Notes under the pieces: model-generated
The model's database searches: none
Told to the model about the DNA's origin: nothing
What the model saw: only the letters and a program-made list of their open reading frames with translations
Translations under genes and position numbers: made by a program
DNA from: Saprospiraceae bacterium
GTDB lineage: Bacteria; Bacteroidota; Bacteroidia; Chitinophagales; Saprospiraceae
Length of the DNA stretch: 64,000 nt
Direction: 5' to 3'
Assembly: GCA_021738725.1 (NCBI GenBank)
Contig: JAIPBE010000001.1
Location: 124,001 to 188,000, forward strand
Shown: piece by piece, positions 55,004 to 64,000 of the stretch
How the letters are laid out: each line of letters starts with the position of its first letter
Numbering within the stretch: position 1 is the stretch's first letter

Positions 55004-56302
55004 TCAGGGTTTGACAATTTCCTGCTGTGGAGCTGAAGTGGCTTTCGGCGTTGCAGGAGTGGAATAGGGGATTTTCTGGAGAATAGCCAGTACTTGATCC
55101 TTATACAATTCAAAGCCGGGAAGATAGTGTGCTGGCATAGGCTTGCTTTCAGGGAATTTCACACTCCTAGGATTCACCTGACGACCATTTTTCCAGAATC
55201 GATAACAAACATGCGGTCCCGTGGCCAGGCCGGTAGATCCCACATAACCGATGACCTGTCCCTGGCGTACACGGACTCCTGGGCGCATACTTTTTGCAAT
55301 GCGCTGCATGTGCAAGTATTGGGTCTCATACGTGCTGTTATGCCGGATCTTGACAAAATTGCCATTTCCTCCCGACCTAGTTGCAGCGGTGACTGTGCCG
55401 TCTGCTGTTGCGAGAATTTCAGTGCCATATGGGGCCGCAAAATCGGTTCCTAAATGAGGTCGTCTGATCTTCAGGATTGGATGAAGCCGGCTGTTGGAGA
55501 AATGTGAAGAGATACGCGAAAACTTGACGGGTGCCTTCAGGAACAGACTGCGCATAGGCCGTCCTTTGATATCATAATATCCTCGAATACTGTCCTGTTC
55601 GTAATAGAAGGCATAGTACGTACTGTCCTCCTGAACAAACTCTACTGATTTGATTTTTCCCAGACCGATCCGCTTGCCGTCTAACTGATCCTCATCATAG
55701 ATCATCCGGAAACGGTCGCCCTTCTGTAAGTGGTGAAAATCTACCGCACATTCGAGTGCATCTTCCAAGCCGATGATCAGTGGTGAAGGAATATTGCCAT
55801 CGACCAGGGCATTCCACAGCGAGGATTCTATGACTCCTGCACGCTGCTGTACCACCTGGACGACGGGTCGGGCGATTTCATTGACATCAATCTGATCGCC
55901 GATCTCAATTCGGTAGGATCGATATGCATTGGGTTCGTAGATCAACCATTTCGTTTGGCAAGTCACCGGATCTTTGAACACATGAAACTGCTGTCCTTCC
56001 CGGATCGTGCGCACATTGAAGGCGCTGCGGCAGGCCTCTATGGTCGGATATTGCAGTTTTCCCGGAACCCCGAATGAAGCCAAAAGTCCGCCCAGGATCT
56101 CCTCAGGCCGGACCACATAGGTCTCCACTTGATAATGATCTAAAGGGATACCATCAAAATAGGCCGGCATCTGGACATCAAAAAAGCCGACTTTATCTGT
56201 GCGATCGCCGAGCAACCAGGTGGCCCAAACTGCCAGACTACTCAGGGTCAGAACACCAGTAAAGAGTAGAGTTCTGGGCTTCTTGAAAGTGGTTACCGTC
56301 AT
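55004..56302 (-). CDS. M23 family metallopeptidase (murein endopeptidase)
   Basis: 432 residues. A N-terminal membrane segment (LLFTGVLTLSSLAVWATWLL) anchors or exports it. Residues about 60-260 hold substrate-recognition folds like those of MepM (LGGLLASFGVP, FHVFKDPVTCQTKWLIYEPN). The peptidase domain has LGTDFAAPYGTEILATADG and YLHMQRIA ... GPHVCYRFWKNGRQVNP; the zinc ligands are all present, though the first His is HPILKIRRPHLGTD. It cuts peptidoglycan crosslinks. Confidence 0.94.
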   Translation of the reverse strand: MTVTTFKKPRTLLFTGVLTLSSLAVWATWLLGDRTDKVGFFDVQMPAYFDGIPLDHYQVETYVVRPEEILGGLLASFGVPGKLQYPTIEACRSAFNVRTIREGQQFHVFKDPVTCQTKWLIYEPNAYRSYRIEIGDQIDVNEIARPVVQVVQQRAGVIESSLWNALVDGNIPSPLIIGLEDALECAVDFHHLQKGDRFRMIYDEDQLDGKRIGLGKIKSVEFVQEDSTYYAFYYEQDSIRGYYDIKGRPMRSLFLKAPVKFSRISSHFSNSRLHPILKIRRPHLGTDFAAPYGTEILATADGTVTAATRSGGNGNFVKIRHNSTYETQYLHMQRIAKSMRPGVRVRQGQVIGYVGSTGLATGPHVCYRFWKNGRQVNPRSVKFPESKPMPAHYLPGFELYKDQVLAILQKIPYSTPATPKATSAPQQEIVKP

Positions 56303-56359
56303 ATTTCAAGATCAAACGAAGAGAAAGTGGTTGGGAATTCGTGGATGGGATTTGGATGT

Positions 56360-56391
56360 CAAAGTTAGAAAACTTGGGCATTCTGTGACAA
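56360..56391 (-). promoter_or_regulatory. Promoter of the M23 peptidase gene (TTG-N21-TAACTTTG)
   Basis: On the minus strand, TAACTTTG (plus 56360-56367) with TTG (plus 56389-56391) 21 bases upstream. It predicts a leader of about 50 bases. Confidence 0.6.
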
Positions 56392-56492
56392 TCCATCGTG
56401 AAATGGAATTCGTCCACCCGAAACCCCGGAAGGCCGATCAGTGGCTCGAAGAAGAAGACCCGGGCGTTGACGACCACCATGCGAAGAGCTTT

Positions 56493-57074
56493 TCAGGGTC
56501 GGGCTTCCAGAAACAACTCTCTGCCTTCCCTGGGTTTGATCGAATCAATACAGTCGCGGAGGCTCACTTGACTGAAGAAAGCAGAGAACAACTGCTCATA
56601 TTGCACACGGGTAGCGCCAAAAGGTGGCCCTGGGGTTTCAAACGGGTGGGCAAACAACAGGCCCGCGAGGCGGCCGTCCATCTGGAGCAGTTGCCTGCAT
56701 TTTCGGGCATAGTCTTCCCGGTTGAGAGGGTCTATCGCGCTGAAAAAAGTTTGTTCTAATATGAGGTTATACAGACCAGTCAGGGAAAAGAAATCCTGAC
56801 AGAGGATCTGCTCTGATGGAAAATTTGGATGCCGCATTTTGAATGATTCAACAGCTGATGGAGCCCATTCACAGATCCAGGTATGCGAAAATCCATGATC
56901 ATACAACCAGGCCGCTTCATGACCAAATCCCGCTCCCGGGATCAAAATGGAGATGGACTTGTCCTCCAGTTGTTCGACATACTGCAGCAGTGCCGGTGCT
57001 GGATATCCAATATCCCACGGCGTGTGGCCTTCTTGATAACGGCTTTGCCAGTATCTTGCATCCAATTTCGTCAT
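56493..57074 (-). CDS. TPMT-like SAM-dependent methyltransferase
   Basis: 193 residues. RYWQSRYQEGHTPWDIGYPAPAL is the family's N-terminal signature and ILIPGAGFGHEAAWLYDHG is the SAM-binding motif I; EQTFFSAIDPLNREDYARKC follows the pattern of thiopurine/thiol methyltransferases. Substrate unknown. The gene is divergent from folP, with 53 bases between. Confidence 0.92.
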   Translation of the reverse strand: MTKLDARYWQSRYQEGHTPWDIGYPAPALLQYVEQLEDKSISILIPGAGFGHEAAWLYDHGFSHTWICEWAPSAVESFKMRHPNFPSEQILCQDFFSLTGLYNLILEQTFFSAIDPLNREDYARKCRQLLQMDGRLAGLLFAHPFETPGPPFGATRVQYEQLFSAFFSQVSLRDCIDSIKPREGRELFLEARP

Positions 57075-57127
57075 CAGCTGGTCATTGTGGCCAACAAGAT
57101 ATGTTGAATCCGTTCTGGCAAACGAAA

Positions 57128-57985
57128 ATGTCCCTGAATTGCAAAGGACGATTGATCAAACTGCAACCCGCTGTGGTGATGGGTATCCTGAACTCCACGC
57201 CAGATTCGTTTTACCCGGGTAGCAGATTGGATTCACCCCAGGCGGGCGTCGATCGTGCCGGATCCATGATCGAAGAGGGGGCCACCATCCTGGATATAGG
57301 CGGGTATTCCTCACGGCCTGGAGCAGAAGACATTTCGGCAGCAGAAGAGCTGGACCGAGTGTTACCCCTCATTCAATCGGTTCGAACAGCATTTCCAGAA
57401 ACCCCTCTCTCTGTGGACACTTTTCGATCGGATGTAGCCCGTCAGGCGATTGATGCCGGGGCTAGTATGATCAATGATATTTCAGGTGGCCAGTTGGACA
57501 GGGAGATGTGGGCGCTCGCGGCCGATCACCAGATACCATATGTTCTGATGCATATGCCGGGGACCCCACAGAATATGCAATCTAACACTCAATATCAGGA
57601 TGTAGCAATGGATGTGCTCGACTGGCTGATTGAGCAGGTTGGCCATTTACGGACGTTCCGAATGCATGATATCATTGTGGACCCTGGATTTGGATTTGGT
57701 AAAACTATCTCCCAGAATTTTCGTTTGCTTCATCAATTACATACCCTTCGGATCATGGGCCTTCCTATCATGGTTGGTTTGTCCCGCAAGTCGATGGTCT
57801 GGAAAACGCTGCATAGAAATGCTGACACAGCTCTGGAGGGGACGACCGCTTTGCATATGATCGCCCTGCAACAAGGCGCTCATATATTGCGGGTCCACGA
57901 TGTTCAGCCAGCCATGGATGCCATTCGACTCTGGGCGGCTTATGCGGATCAACACACAGAGGAAGCTATCCCTGCGAACACATGA
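57128..57985 (+). CDS. folP: Dihydropteroate synthase
   Basis: 285 residues; joins p-aminobenzoate to dihydropterin pyrophosphate and is the sulfonamide target. VVMGILNSTPDSFYPGSR is the first signature, DIGGYSSRPGAE the second, and PLSVDTFRSDVA, MINDISGGQ, DPGFGFGKT, VGLSRKSMV and RVHDVQPAMDAIRLW are all in place. An in-frame ATG at 57101 gives nine more residues. Confidence 0.97.
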   Translation: MSLNCKGRLIKLQPAVVMGILNSTPDSFYPGSRLDSPQAGVDRAGSMIEEGATILDIGGYSSRPGAEDISAAEELDRVLPLIQSVRTAFPETPLSVDTFRSDVARQAIDAGASMINDISGGQLDREMWALAADHQIPYVLMHMPGTPQNMQSNTQYQDVAMDVLDWLIEQVGHLRTFRMHDIIVDPGFGFGKTISQNFRLLHQLHTLRIMGLPIMVGLSRKSMVWKTLHRNADTALEGTTALHMIALQQGAHILRVHDVQPAMDAIRLWAAYADQHTEEAIPANT

Positions 57986-58014
57986 TTGATCCGAGGTTCC
58001 ATCCAATATCTTTG
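57986..58014 (+). promoter_or_regulatory. Promoter of the YheT-like gene (TTG-N18-TATCTTTG)
   Basis: TTG at 57986-57988 and an exact TATCTTTG at 58007-58014; the start codon is 26 bases further on. Confidence 0.6.
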
Positions 58015-58040
58015 AATGATGAAATAGCCTGATCCTACCC

Positions 58041-59027
58041 ATGTTTGATTCTTCTGACTTTCCCGGATATCGCGCTCCATGGCTATTTCGCAATGGGCAC
58101 GTATCTACCATATATGTTGGATTATGTAGGAAAGCGGGGCCGGATCCCTACTTGTCGTCACGCCGGTTGACAACCCCGGATGGCGACTTCCTGGATATAG
58201 ATCTGGCCTTGCAGGAGAGCAACCAGCTGGTCATCCTCCTCCATGGGTTGGAAGGGAACACCAGACGGCCCTATATGATCAGAATGGCCTCCAGATTGTT
58301 AGCTGCCGGTGTTGATGTGGTAGCTCTGAATTTTCGGGGATGCAGTCATGAACCGAATCAGATTTTACGGTCCTATCACACCGGGGAGACAGGTGATCTC
58401 CGTTTTCTCATCCAATGGGTAGAGGAAAATTTTAATCACCAAAACATCGCACTGGTCGGATTCAGTCTTGGTGGAAATGTGCTCCTGAAATACCTGGGAG
58501 AAGAAGGACGACACACAAGTCCACGAGTATCAGGCGGCGTTGCATTCTCCGCTCCTGTTCATCTGGCATCTTCCAGCCATCAGCTGGACCAGGGGATCAA
58601 CCGGCTATATGTTTACCAGTTTCTTCGGACGCTTATCCCCAAAGCCCTGGCCAAACTGGAGCTCTTTGACCATGAACTGGATCGGGAGGCCATCCGCTCG
58701 TCCGGCAGCTTTGCCGAATTCGATCAGGCCTTCACTGCTCCTGTAAACGGATTCACCAGTGCAGAGGATTATTGGGACCAAGCCAGTTCATTGCCCTGGT
58801 TACATAAGATTGAGCGACCAACTTTATTGATCAACGCCGTGGATGATCCATTTCTGGGTCCAGCATGTTATCCGGCAGATATTGCTCGTCAACACCCGTT
58901 TCTGACCTTTGAAGCCCCTGAAAATGGGGGACATCTTGCATTTCCTTCGCTTTGGGCCACTCCTGATTGCTGGTCAGAAAACCGAACGGCTCACTTTTTA
59001 TCGACCCTTTTTGCGGTCAAGGGTTAA
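58041..59027 (+). CDS. YheT-family alpha/beta hydrolase
   Basis: 328 residues. VILLHGLEGNTRRPYMIRM is the oxyanion loop, GFSLGGNVLLKYLGE holds the nucleophile Ser, NAVDDPFLGP the Asp and ENGGHLAFP the His. RNGHVSTIY near the N terminus is diagnostic of the YheT (ABHD1/3-like) group, probably a lipid or ester hydrolase. It stands as a single gene with its own promoter. Confidence 0.95.
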   Translation: MFDSSDFPGYRAPWLFRNGHVSTIYVGLCRKAGPDPYLSSRRLTTPDGDFLDIDLALQESNQLVILLHGLEGNTRRPYMIRMASRLLAAGVDVVALNFRGCSHEPNQILRSYHTGETGDLRFLIQWVEENFNHQNIALVGFSLGGNVLLKYLGEEGRHTSPRVSGGVAFSAPVHLASSSHQLDQGINRLYVYQFLRTLIPKALAKLELFDHELDREAIRSSGSFAEFDQAFTAPVNGFTSAEDYWDQASSLPWLHKIERPTLLINAVDDPFLGPACYPADIARQHPFLTFEAPENGGHLAFPSLWATPDCWSENRTAHFLSTLFAVKG

Positions 59028-59077
59028 AGCCTCGTTAACCTCCTTCTTGTGAACCATCAACCGCAGGGTTGAAACGT

Positions 59078-59085
59078 TATCTTTG
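59078..59085 (+). promoter_or_regulatory. -7 promoter element of tamB (TATCTTTG)
   Basis: Exact TAnnTTTG match ending six bases before the ATG at 59092. It overlaps the TTG at 59083, which rules that codon out as the start. Confidence 0.55.
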
Positions 59086-59091
59086 GGCCTG

Positions 59092-62000
59092 ATGAATGAC
59101 CAGAACTCTCCAACTGAAGCACCCATCCAGCGGATCACAATTGGTCGGCGGATTCTTCGGTTTTTTTTCGGCCTCATTTTTCTCCTGCTTGTTTTCGTCA
59201 GTGTCATCATTTCGATCGTGAATCTGCCTTATGTCCAACGAAAAGGGGTGGAATTATTATCTGACCGCATCAGCAAGACAACAGGGACGCGATTTGAGAT
59301 CGGGTCATTTCAATTGACCTGGCGAGGCGACCTTGATATGCGAGACGTTTATATAGAAAGTCTGGAGGGGGATAGTCTGTTGAATGCGGACATCCTGGGG
59401 AGTCATATCCTTCGTGATCTGCCGGGTTTGATCCAGGGCCATATGTCCATCACGGACATAAAGATCGAAGGCAGCACCTTGCATTTGAAGCGGTATGCAG
59501 ATGGATCGGACAATATTCAGCGACTTATAAGAAGATTGTTTCCGCCGAAAAAGGCAGCTGGAGGCAGCTTTGATCTGGATATTCGCCGTGTTCGATTGAA
59601 CGACTTCCGGTACATCGAAACTGATTCAATCTCAGGTAAATTTATCTCGGTTAATTCCGGGAAGGCTGATATTTATGTGCGCTGTGTCAGCATCAGCCCG
59701 CTCGATTTTGAATTCTACAATGCCCTTTCAGACGGTGCCCGAGTAGAGGTCCGAACATTTCTGGCAACTGAACCTGATGAACGTTCCCAGCCCTCGACTT
59801 CAGGTCCCCCTCGAGTGAAAGCTCCCTTTTCATTCTGGTTTGATAAGGTCAATCTGGAAAATGCCACCTTCATCCTCAATAATGACCATCGATCACCAAC
59901 GCGTACCAAGGTGGCTGATGAGATAGATTATAACCATCTGGTGGTCAATGATCTCAATATTCAGCTCAGGCAGTTTGCATTCAATGAACAGCATACCTAT
60001 TCGGGTAGTATCATCAAATCCAGTTTGCGAGAATCCTCCGGATTTGAGTTGACTAATATGTCTGCAGATCAGATTGTGGTGAACAGGACGTCTGCGACGT
60101 TTAACGGGATCCGGTTGGAGACGAGGTCCAGCACGATTGGTGACACTCTGGTTTTGCGTTATTCCAATTATCCGGATTTCCTTGATTTTAATAATCGGGT
60201 GATCCTGGCTGGACAGTTCAGTGACAGCCGGATAGGCATTGGTGATCTGTTTTACTTTGCTCCAGCACTGAAAAGTTTGGCCTTTTTCCAAAAGAACAAA
60301 AGCCTGTCCATCTATCTGGATGGATTCTTGGGATCGCGCGTGAATAACTTGAAAGGCAGGGATATTCGATTGCGGATGGGTGATCACTTCCAGTTTAAAG
60401 GGAGCTTCGGATCCAGAAATCTGGCCGTTCGTCATGAAGAATCCCTGAATTTGAAATTGGAGGAACTGTCAACAGATGTCAAGACCCTCCGCGAGATCAT
60501 CCCTGGGTTTGCACCACCGGCAAACTTCAATAAGTTGGGTAAACTTCATTTCAAAGGCCGTTTCGATGGATTTTTAGTGGATTTTGTCTCCTATGGTGAA
60601 TTGAAAACTGATCTGGGCGAGGCGTTTCTGGATATGCGGATGAACCTGAAAGACGGATTGGAAAATGCGGCTTACTCCGGCGAATTGGGATTGCGAAAGT
60701 TCGATCTGGGCAAATGGACATCAAATCCGCAATTTGGCCTGGTTTCTTTTCATTCGAACGTAAAAAACGGACGAGGCCTGACCCTCGAAAAAGTACGCGC
60801 GGACCTTCAGGCAAATATCGAGTCCCTCGCATTCCGAGATTATGTCTACCAAAACCTGAAGATCAAGGGAGATCTGACCAAGGATCGGTTTAATGGCCAA
60901 TTCGACATTCGAGACCGAAACATTGATCTGATCTTTGAAGGGTTTATCCGCTATCGTGATTCGCTACCCAGTTTTGATTTCAAAGCCATCATCAATCACC
61001 TGGATCTCCAGGCACTCAATTTTATTGAGAACCCTGTCAGTATTTCCGGTATTGTGGACCTCAATTTGAAAGGTCGAGATATCAATTCTCTGATCGGCTA
61101 TGCACGAGCTCTGCAGGTGGATCTCGACCAGCCCAACGATCGGAAGTTACATGCAGACTCCCTCATTTTGCGATTGCAGGGAGAACCTGGTCCGAATCGT
61201 CAGCTGGCCATCGAATCGGATCTGCTGGAAGCGCATCTCAAGGGTGACTTCCAGATCCTGGAGCTGTCGGATGTGATCGGAACCAGGATTTCGACACATT
61301 TTCCTGAATTGGCCCATCGATTGGGGTTACATTACGATAGTCAAAAGGTGTTGCAGACCCAGCGCTTCACATTTGATCTGATAGCCAAGAAGATGCATGC
61401 ATTTATGCAGGCTTTTGACGCAAAAGCGCCGAATCTGGATGGAACGTTCGCATCCGGGATGATCGATTACCCTGCAGGCAAAGCCTTGCTGCAAGCCACT
61501 ATACCTCAACTAGTTTTCCAGGGTGTGGAACTTGGAAATTTGAATGTTGACTTCAAAGGGGATCATATCCAGACATCTACTTCCATCCGGATAGACTCTT
61601 TCATGACAGAAGGGAGGGTCCTACATAAAATTCGATTGGCCAGCGATCGCACCTCAGGGCCTTATGATTTTCGATTGGCCATTGATGACCAATATCCTTT
61701 TGGAACGGACCTGAAAGGAAACTTTGCAGTTGACTCGACCGGGTACCGGATCCATCTGAACAATGATTCACTTGTCTTCACCAACAGAGTATGGGAAATT
61801 TCTGAAGGAAACCAACTTCAGTTTGATTCCGCGCAATTGGCCATTCGCGATCTCCGGTTCACTTCAGACGGACGAACCGTGGAAGTAAAAGACTATCGGA
61901 ACAGGGGCTTGATCCTCCACCTTCAGGCACTTGAAGTCGCCATGCTGAATAGGGTCCTGAACTATGATAAAGTTAAATTTGATGGATTGATCGATGTGGA

Positions 62001-63861
62001 TCTGTTGATCCGGAATATCTTCCAATTCAAGGATTTTGCCTTATTGGCACGATCCGATTCACTGCTGGTCAACCAGGATAATTTCGGCTCCATGATCGCC
62101 TATGGTTCTATGGCCACATTGAAGAGCCCAATGGAATACACGTTCGAACTGGGCCAGAAGAACGAACGCATTTCGATAGAGGGTTACTGGTTCGGCAACG
62201 AACACAAAGACCAAGGGGGCGGGGTGGATCTCCGATTCACCACGGCCAACTTTCCTATCAAAATCGCAGAGTACTTCCTCTCGAATGGGATCACCGACAC
62301 GAAGGGTACCTTCAATGCCGATCTGCATCTGACCGGACCCTTGTACAAACCAGAGCTGGCCGGGTTTGTCGATATCGCAGATCTATATACCACCATCGCC
62401 TATCTCGGCACCCGATATCATGTAGACAAGGGCCGGGTTTTGGCAGACTCATACATGTTTGACGCCTCCGGGGTGGTCTTGCGAGATGTCCTGAACAATG
62501 AAGCGAGGGTCACTGGCGGAATGATTCATGACCATTTCAGGAATTGGGGATTGCGCTGTTCGATTGAATCCGATCGGATGCTTGCCCTGGATACACGCAA
62601 GCAGGATAATGCCTATTACTACGGGACAGGTATCGGAAAGATGAAGGTTGATTTTTCTGGCTCCCTGAAAGCCACCAATATCTATGTGAATGCCGTCACG
62701 GCAAGGGGCAGTAGTCTGAGCATACCTGTCAATACATCCTCCACAGGTGCGGAGCTCCAGTTTGTAGAGTTTGTCTCCCTGACAGACACACTCCAGAACA
62801 AGGAGAACGGTACAAAAGGTCTGAGCGGTTTACAATTTGACATGGATCTTGTCTTGACCGAAGAGGCACTTGTTCAGATCATTTTTGATGAGCGCGCAGG
62901 TGATATACTCAGTGGTTACGGGCGCGGTAACATCCGATTGGAAGTACCCCGTTCGGGCTCCATGCGGATGTATGGGGATTATAACATTGAACGTGGAGAA
63001 TACCTCTTTACCTTCCAAAACCTGGTCAACAAGTCTTTCCAGGTGGAAAGAGGAGGGACCATCCTCTGGAGTGGTGATCCGTTCGAAGCACAGATCAATT
63101 TGCGCGCAAACTATGCCATCGCCAGTACACCACCCTACAATCTGATTACCGAATATCTGGTCACATCTGGTAGTTCCACAACGCAAGCGGCAAGGAATCC
63201 GACGGAGGTCAATCTGGTGATGCTCCTGACTGGAAAACTGCTGGAGCCGGTCATCAATTTTGACCTGTCATTTCCGCAGTTAGTCGGTGAGATCAGGAGT
63301 CTGGTTGAAACGAAAATGCAAACCTTGCGGCGGGACCCGAATGAAATGAACTGGCAGGTCTTCGGCCTGATCATGTCGAACAACTTCCTTCCTTCCGGAT
63401 TGACCCAGCAAGGCACTCAATATGTGGCCGGGATCAACACGGTAAGTGAGCTTATTTCCAATCAGTTCTCCCGCTACATGACAGCTATGCTATCCGAGTT
63501 GGTGGCCGATGTGGGCATCATTTCCGGGATTGATTTTGATGCAGGATTTTCGATCAACCAGAGCGATCTGAACATCAATCAATTTACAGATGCCTTCAGC
63601 AACACGGACTTTCATTTGAGCCAACGGGTCAATTTTTACGACGATCGCCTCAGTCTGGCTGTGAAAGGAAATATCCTGAATACAACAGGCTTGGAAACCA
63701 CCCGGACATTGATGGTCGGCGGAGACTTTCAGATCGAATATGCCCTGACGGAGGATCGCCGGTTAAAGGTCAGAGTCTACCAGCGATCGGAACCGACCAT
63801 TCTGGGGAATCGAAGGTTCAAAACAGGACTCGGGTTTTCTTTCCGCCAGGAATTTGATTGA
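59092..63861 (+). CDS. tamB: TamB-like translocation and assembly module protein (DUF490)
   Basis: 1589 residues. One N-terminal membrane segment (FFFGLIFLLLVFVSVIISIV) is followed by the AsmA-like start (LPYVQRKGVELLSDRISKTTGTRFEIGSF) and long beta-strand repeats. The C-terminal DUF490 domain is clear: YGRGNIRLEVPRSGSMRMYGDYNIERGEYLFTFQNL, INLRANYAIASTPPYNL, MLLTGKLLEPVINFDLSFPQ, and the closing NFYDDRLSLAVKGNI. It spans the periplasm and works with BamA-type proteins or in lipid transport. No tamA or tsaD neighbour is present. Start 59092 follows the promoter. Confidence 0.96.
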   Translation: MNDQNSPTEAPIQRITIGRRILRFFFGLIFLLLVFVSVIISIVNLPYVQRKGVELLSDRISKTTGTRFEIGSFQLTWRGDLDMRDVYIESLEGDSLLNADILGSHILRDLPGLIQGHMSITDIKIEGSTLHLKRYADGSDNIQRLIRRLFPPKKAAGGSFDLDIRRVRLNDFRYIETDSISGKFISVNSGKADIYVRCVSISPLDFEFYNALSDGARVEVRTFLATEPDERSQPSTSGPPRVKAPFSFWFDKVNLENATFILNNDHRSPTRTKVADEIDYNHLVVNDLNIQLRQFAFNEQHTYSGSIIKSSLRESSGFELTNMSADQIVVNRTSATFNGIRLETRSSTIGDTLVLRYSNYPDFLDFNNRVILAGQFSDSRIGIGDLFYFAPALKSLAFFQKNKSLSIYLDGFLGSRVNNLKGRDIRLRMGDHFQFKGSFGSRNLAVRHEESLNLKLEELSTDVKTLREIIPGFAPPANFNKLGKLHFKGRFDGFLVDFVSYGELKTDLGEAFLDMRMNLKDGLENAAYSGELGLRKFDLGKWTSNPQFGLVSFHSNVKNGRGLTLEKVRADLQANIESLAFRDYVYQNLKIKGDLTKDRFNGQFDIRDRNIDLIFEGFIRYRDSLPSFDFKAIINHLDLQALNFIENPVSISGIVDLNLKGRDINSLIGYARALQVDLDQPNDRKLHADSLILRLQGEPGPNRQLAIESDLLEAHLKGDFQILELSDVIGTRISTHFPELAHRLGLHYDSQKVLQTQRFTFDLIAKKMHAFMQAFDAKAPNLDGTFASGMIDYPAGKALLQATIPQLVFQGVELGNLNVDFKGDHIQTSTSIRIDSFMTEGRVLHKIRLASDRTSGPYDFRLAIDDQYPFGTDLKGNFAVDSTGYRIHLNNDSLVFTNRVWEISEGNQLQFDSAQLAIRDLRFTSDGRTVEVKDYRNRGLILHLQALEVAMLNRVLNYDKVKFDGLIDVDLLIRNIFQFKDFALLARSDSLLVNQDNFGSMIAYGSMATLKSPMEYTFELGQKNERISIEGYWFGNEHKDQGGGVDLRFTTANFPIKIAEYFLSNGITDTKGTFNADLHLTGPLYKPELAGFVDIADLYTTIAYLGTRYHVDKGRVLADSYMFDASGVVLRDVLNNEARVTGGMIHDHFRNWGLRCSIESDRMLALDTRKQDNAYYYGTGIGKMKVDFSGSLKATNIYVNAVTARGSSLSIPVNTSSTGAELQFVEFVSLTDTLQNKENGTKGLSGLQFDMDLVLTEEALVQIIFDERAGDILSGYGRGNIRLEVPRSGSMRMYGDYNIERGEYLFTFQNLVNKSFQVERGGTILWSGDPFEAQINLRANYAIASTPPYNLITEYLVTSGSSTTQAARNPTEVNLVMLLTGKLLEPVINFDLSFPQLVGEIRSLVETKMQTLRRDPNEMNWQVFGLIMSNNFLPSGLTQQGTQYVAGINTVSELISNQFSRYMTAMLSELVADVGIISGIDFDAGFSINQSDLNINQFTDAFSNTDFHLSQRVNFYDDRLSLAVKGNILNTTGLETTRTLMVGGDFQIEYALTEDRRLKVRVYQRSEPTILGNRRFKTGLGFSFRQEFD

Positions 63862-63869
63862 TTACCGCT

Positions 63870-64000
63870 TCATTCACGGATACGGATCATCACAGGTAGG
63901 TGATCCGAATACCCTCCAAAATAACGTGTGCCACCATAAGTACGATTGGGCAGAGGACCGTATTTCTTATCCTTGTAGAGCATGAAGGAATCCTTGTAGA
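63870..64000 (-). CDS. Endonuclease/exonuclease/phosphatase family protein (3' end)
   Basis: A minus-strand frame enters from the right edge of the window and stops at 63870. The last 43 codons read ...RTYGGTRYFGGYSDHLPVMIRIRE. The SDHLPV segment is the C-terminal catalytic His signature of EEP nucleases (DNase I fold). The gene start is outside the window. It is convergent with tamB, with an eight-base gap. Confidence 0.75.
   Translation of the reverse strand, partial: YKDSFMLYKDKKYGPLPNRTYGGTRYFGGYSDHLPVMIRIRE

Noticed and set aside
56199-56759. 186-codon plus-strand frame between the M23 and methyltransferase genes
   Set aside because: It covers the M23 start and promoter and is antisense to the methyltransferase. 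The amino acid pattern is not protein-like.

Overview
This window reads as a stretch of ordinary chromosome from a Bacteroidota bacterium, most likely a mid-GC environmental member such as the Saprospiria group (the class is an inference). Evidence: sixteen genes are preceded by an exact TAnnTTTG hexamer-type -7 element, the sigma signature of this phylum. Shine-Dalgarno sites are not evident. The family set is also typical: DUF3822 beside rsmD, DUF4296, DUF5106-thioredoxin, glutamine synthetase III, a helix-hairpin-helix outer-membrane barrel, ribF and TamB. No tRNA, rRNA, insertion sequence, phage or CRISPR was found. Coding density is very high; several convergent gene pairs overlap at their stop codons.

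Layout. 1-4.9 kb: end of an FAD oxidoreductase, a DUF697-SHOCT protein, tsaD, and a run of membrane protein, DUF3822, rsmD and a secreted protein. 4.9-10.1 kb: argS, glnS, then pyrR-pyrB. 10.1-17.8 kb: envelope genes (a 993-residue secreted coiled coil, a thioredoxin-like protein, an AsmA protein). 17.8-23.3 kb: RNase D, a fused double ABC ATPase, a small membrane protein, an MBL hydrolase with fmt, and an SCP2 protein. 23.4-26.5 kb: a C39-peptidase ABC exporter with a decayed ATPase and its membrane-fusion partner. 26.5-35 kb: lpdA, gdhA, rhomboid, rlmH, a SWIM protein, sixA, a DUF4296 lipoprotein and a PhoB/PhoR-type pair. 35-43.4 kb: ABC-F, an RluA synthase, a RibF-glycosyltransferase fusion, mrp, nfu, pyrF, and an exonuclease-GIY-YIG fusion. 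43.4-49.1 kb: namZ, an outer-membrane barrel, glnN. 49.1-49.67 kb: the only long non-coding interval, holding two terminators, two inverted repeats and a three-copy repeat-hairpin array. 49.7-64 kb: a LytS/LytT pair with fructosamine kinase, a PTPS-folE pair, fabD, yqgE, an M23 peptidase, a methyltransferase, folP, a YheT hydrolase, tamB, and the end of an EEP-family nuclease.

How genes work together. Pyrimidine synthesis is represented by pyrR-pyrB and pyrF, pterin/folate synthesis by the PTPS gene, folE and folP, and ammonium assimilation by gdhA and glnN. Envelope biogenesis is covered by TamB, AsmA, NamZ, M23, the HhH barrel and the coiled coil; translation and RNA modification by argS, glnS, fmt, tsaD, rsmD, rlmH and RluA; iron-sulfur assembly by mrp and nfu.

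The observations most worth a second look are the repeat-hairpin array with its embedded micro-ORFs at 49.29-49.65 kb, the C39 exporter that has lost every ATPase motif except Walker B and carries a G10 tract, the RibF-GT2 fusion, the near-leaderless promoters, and the RsmD whose catalytic DPPY motif reads GPPY.
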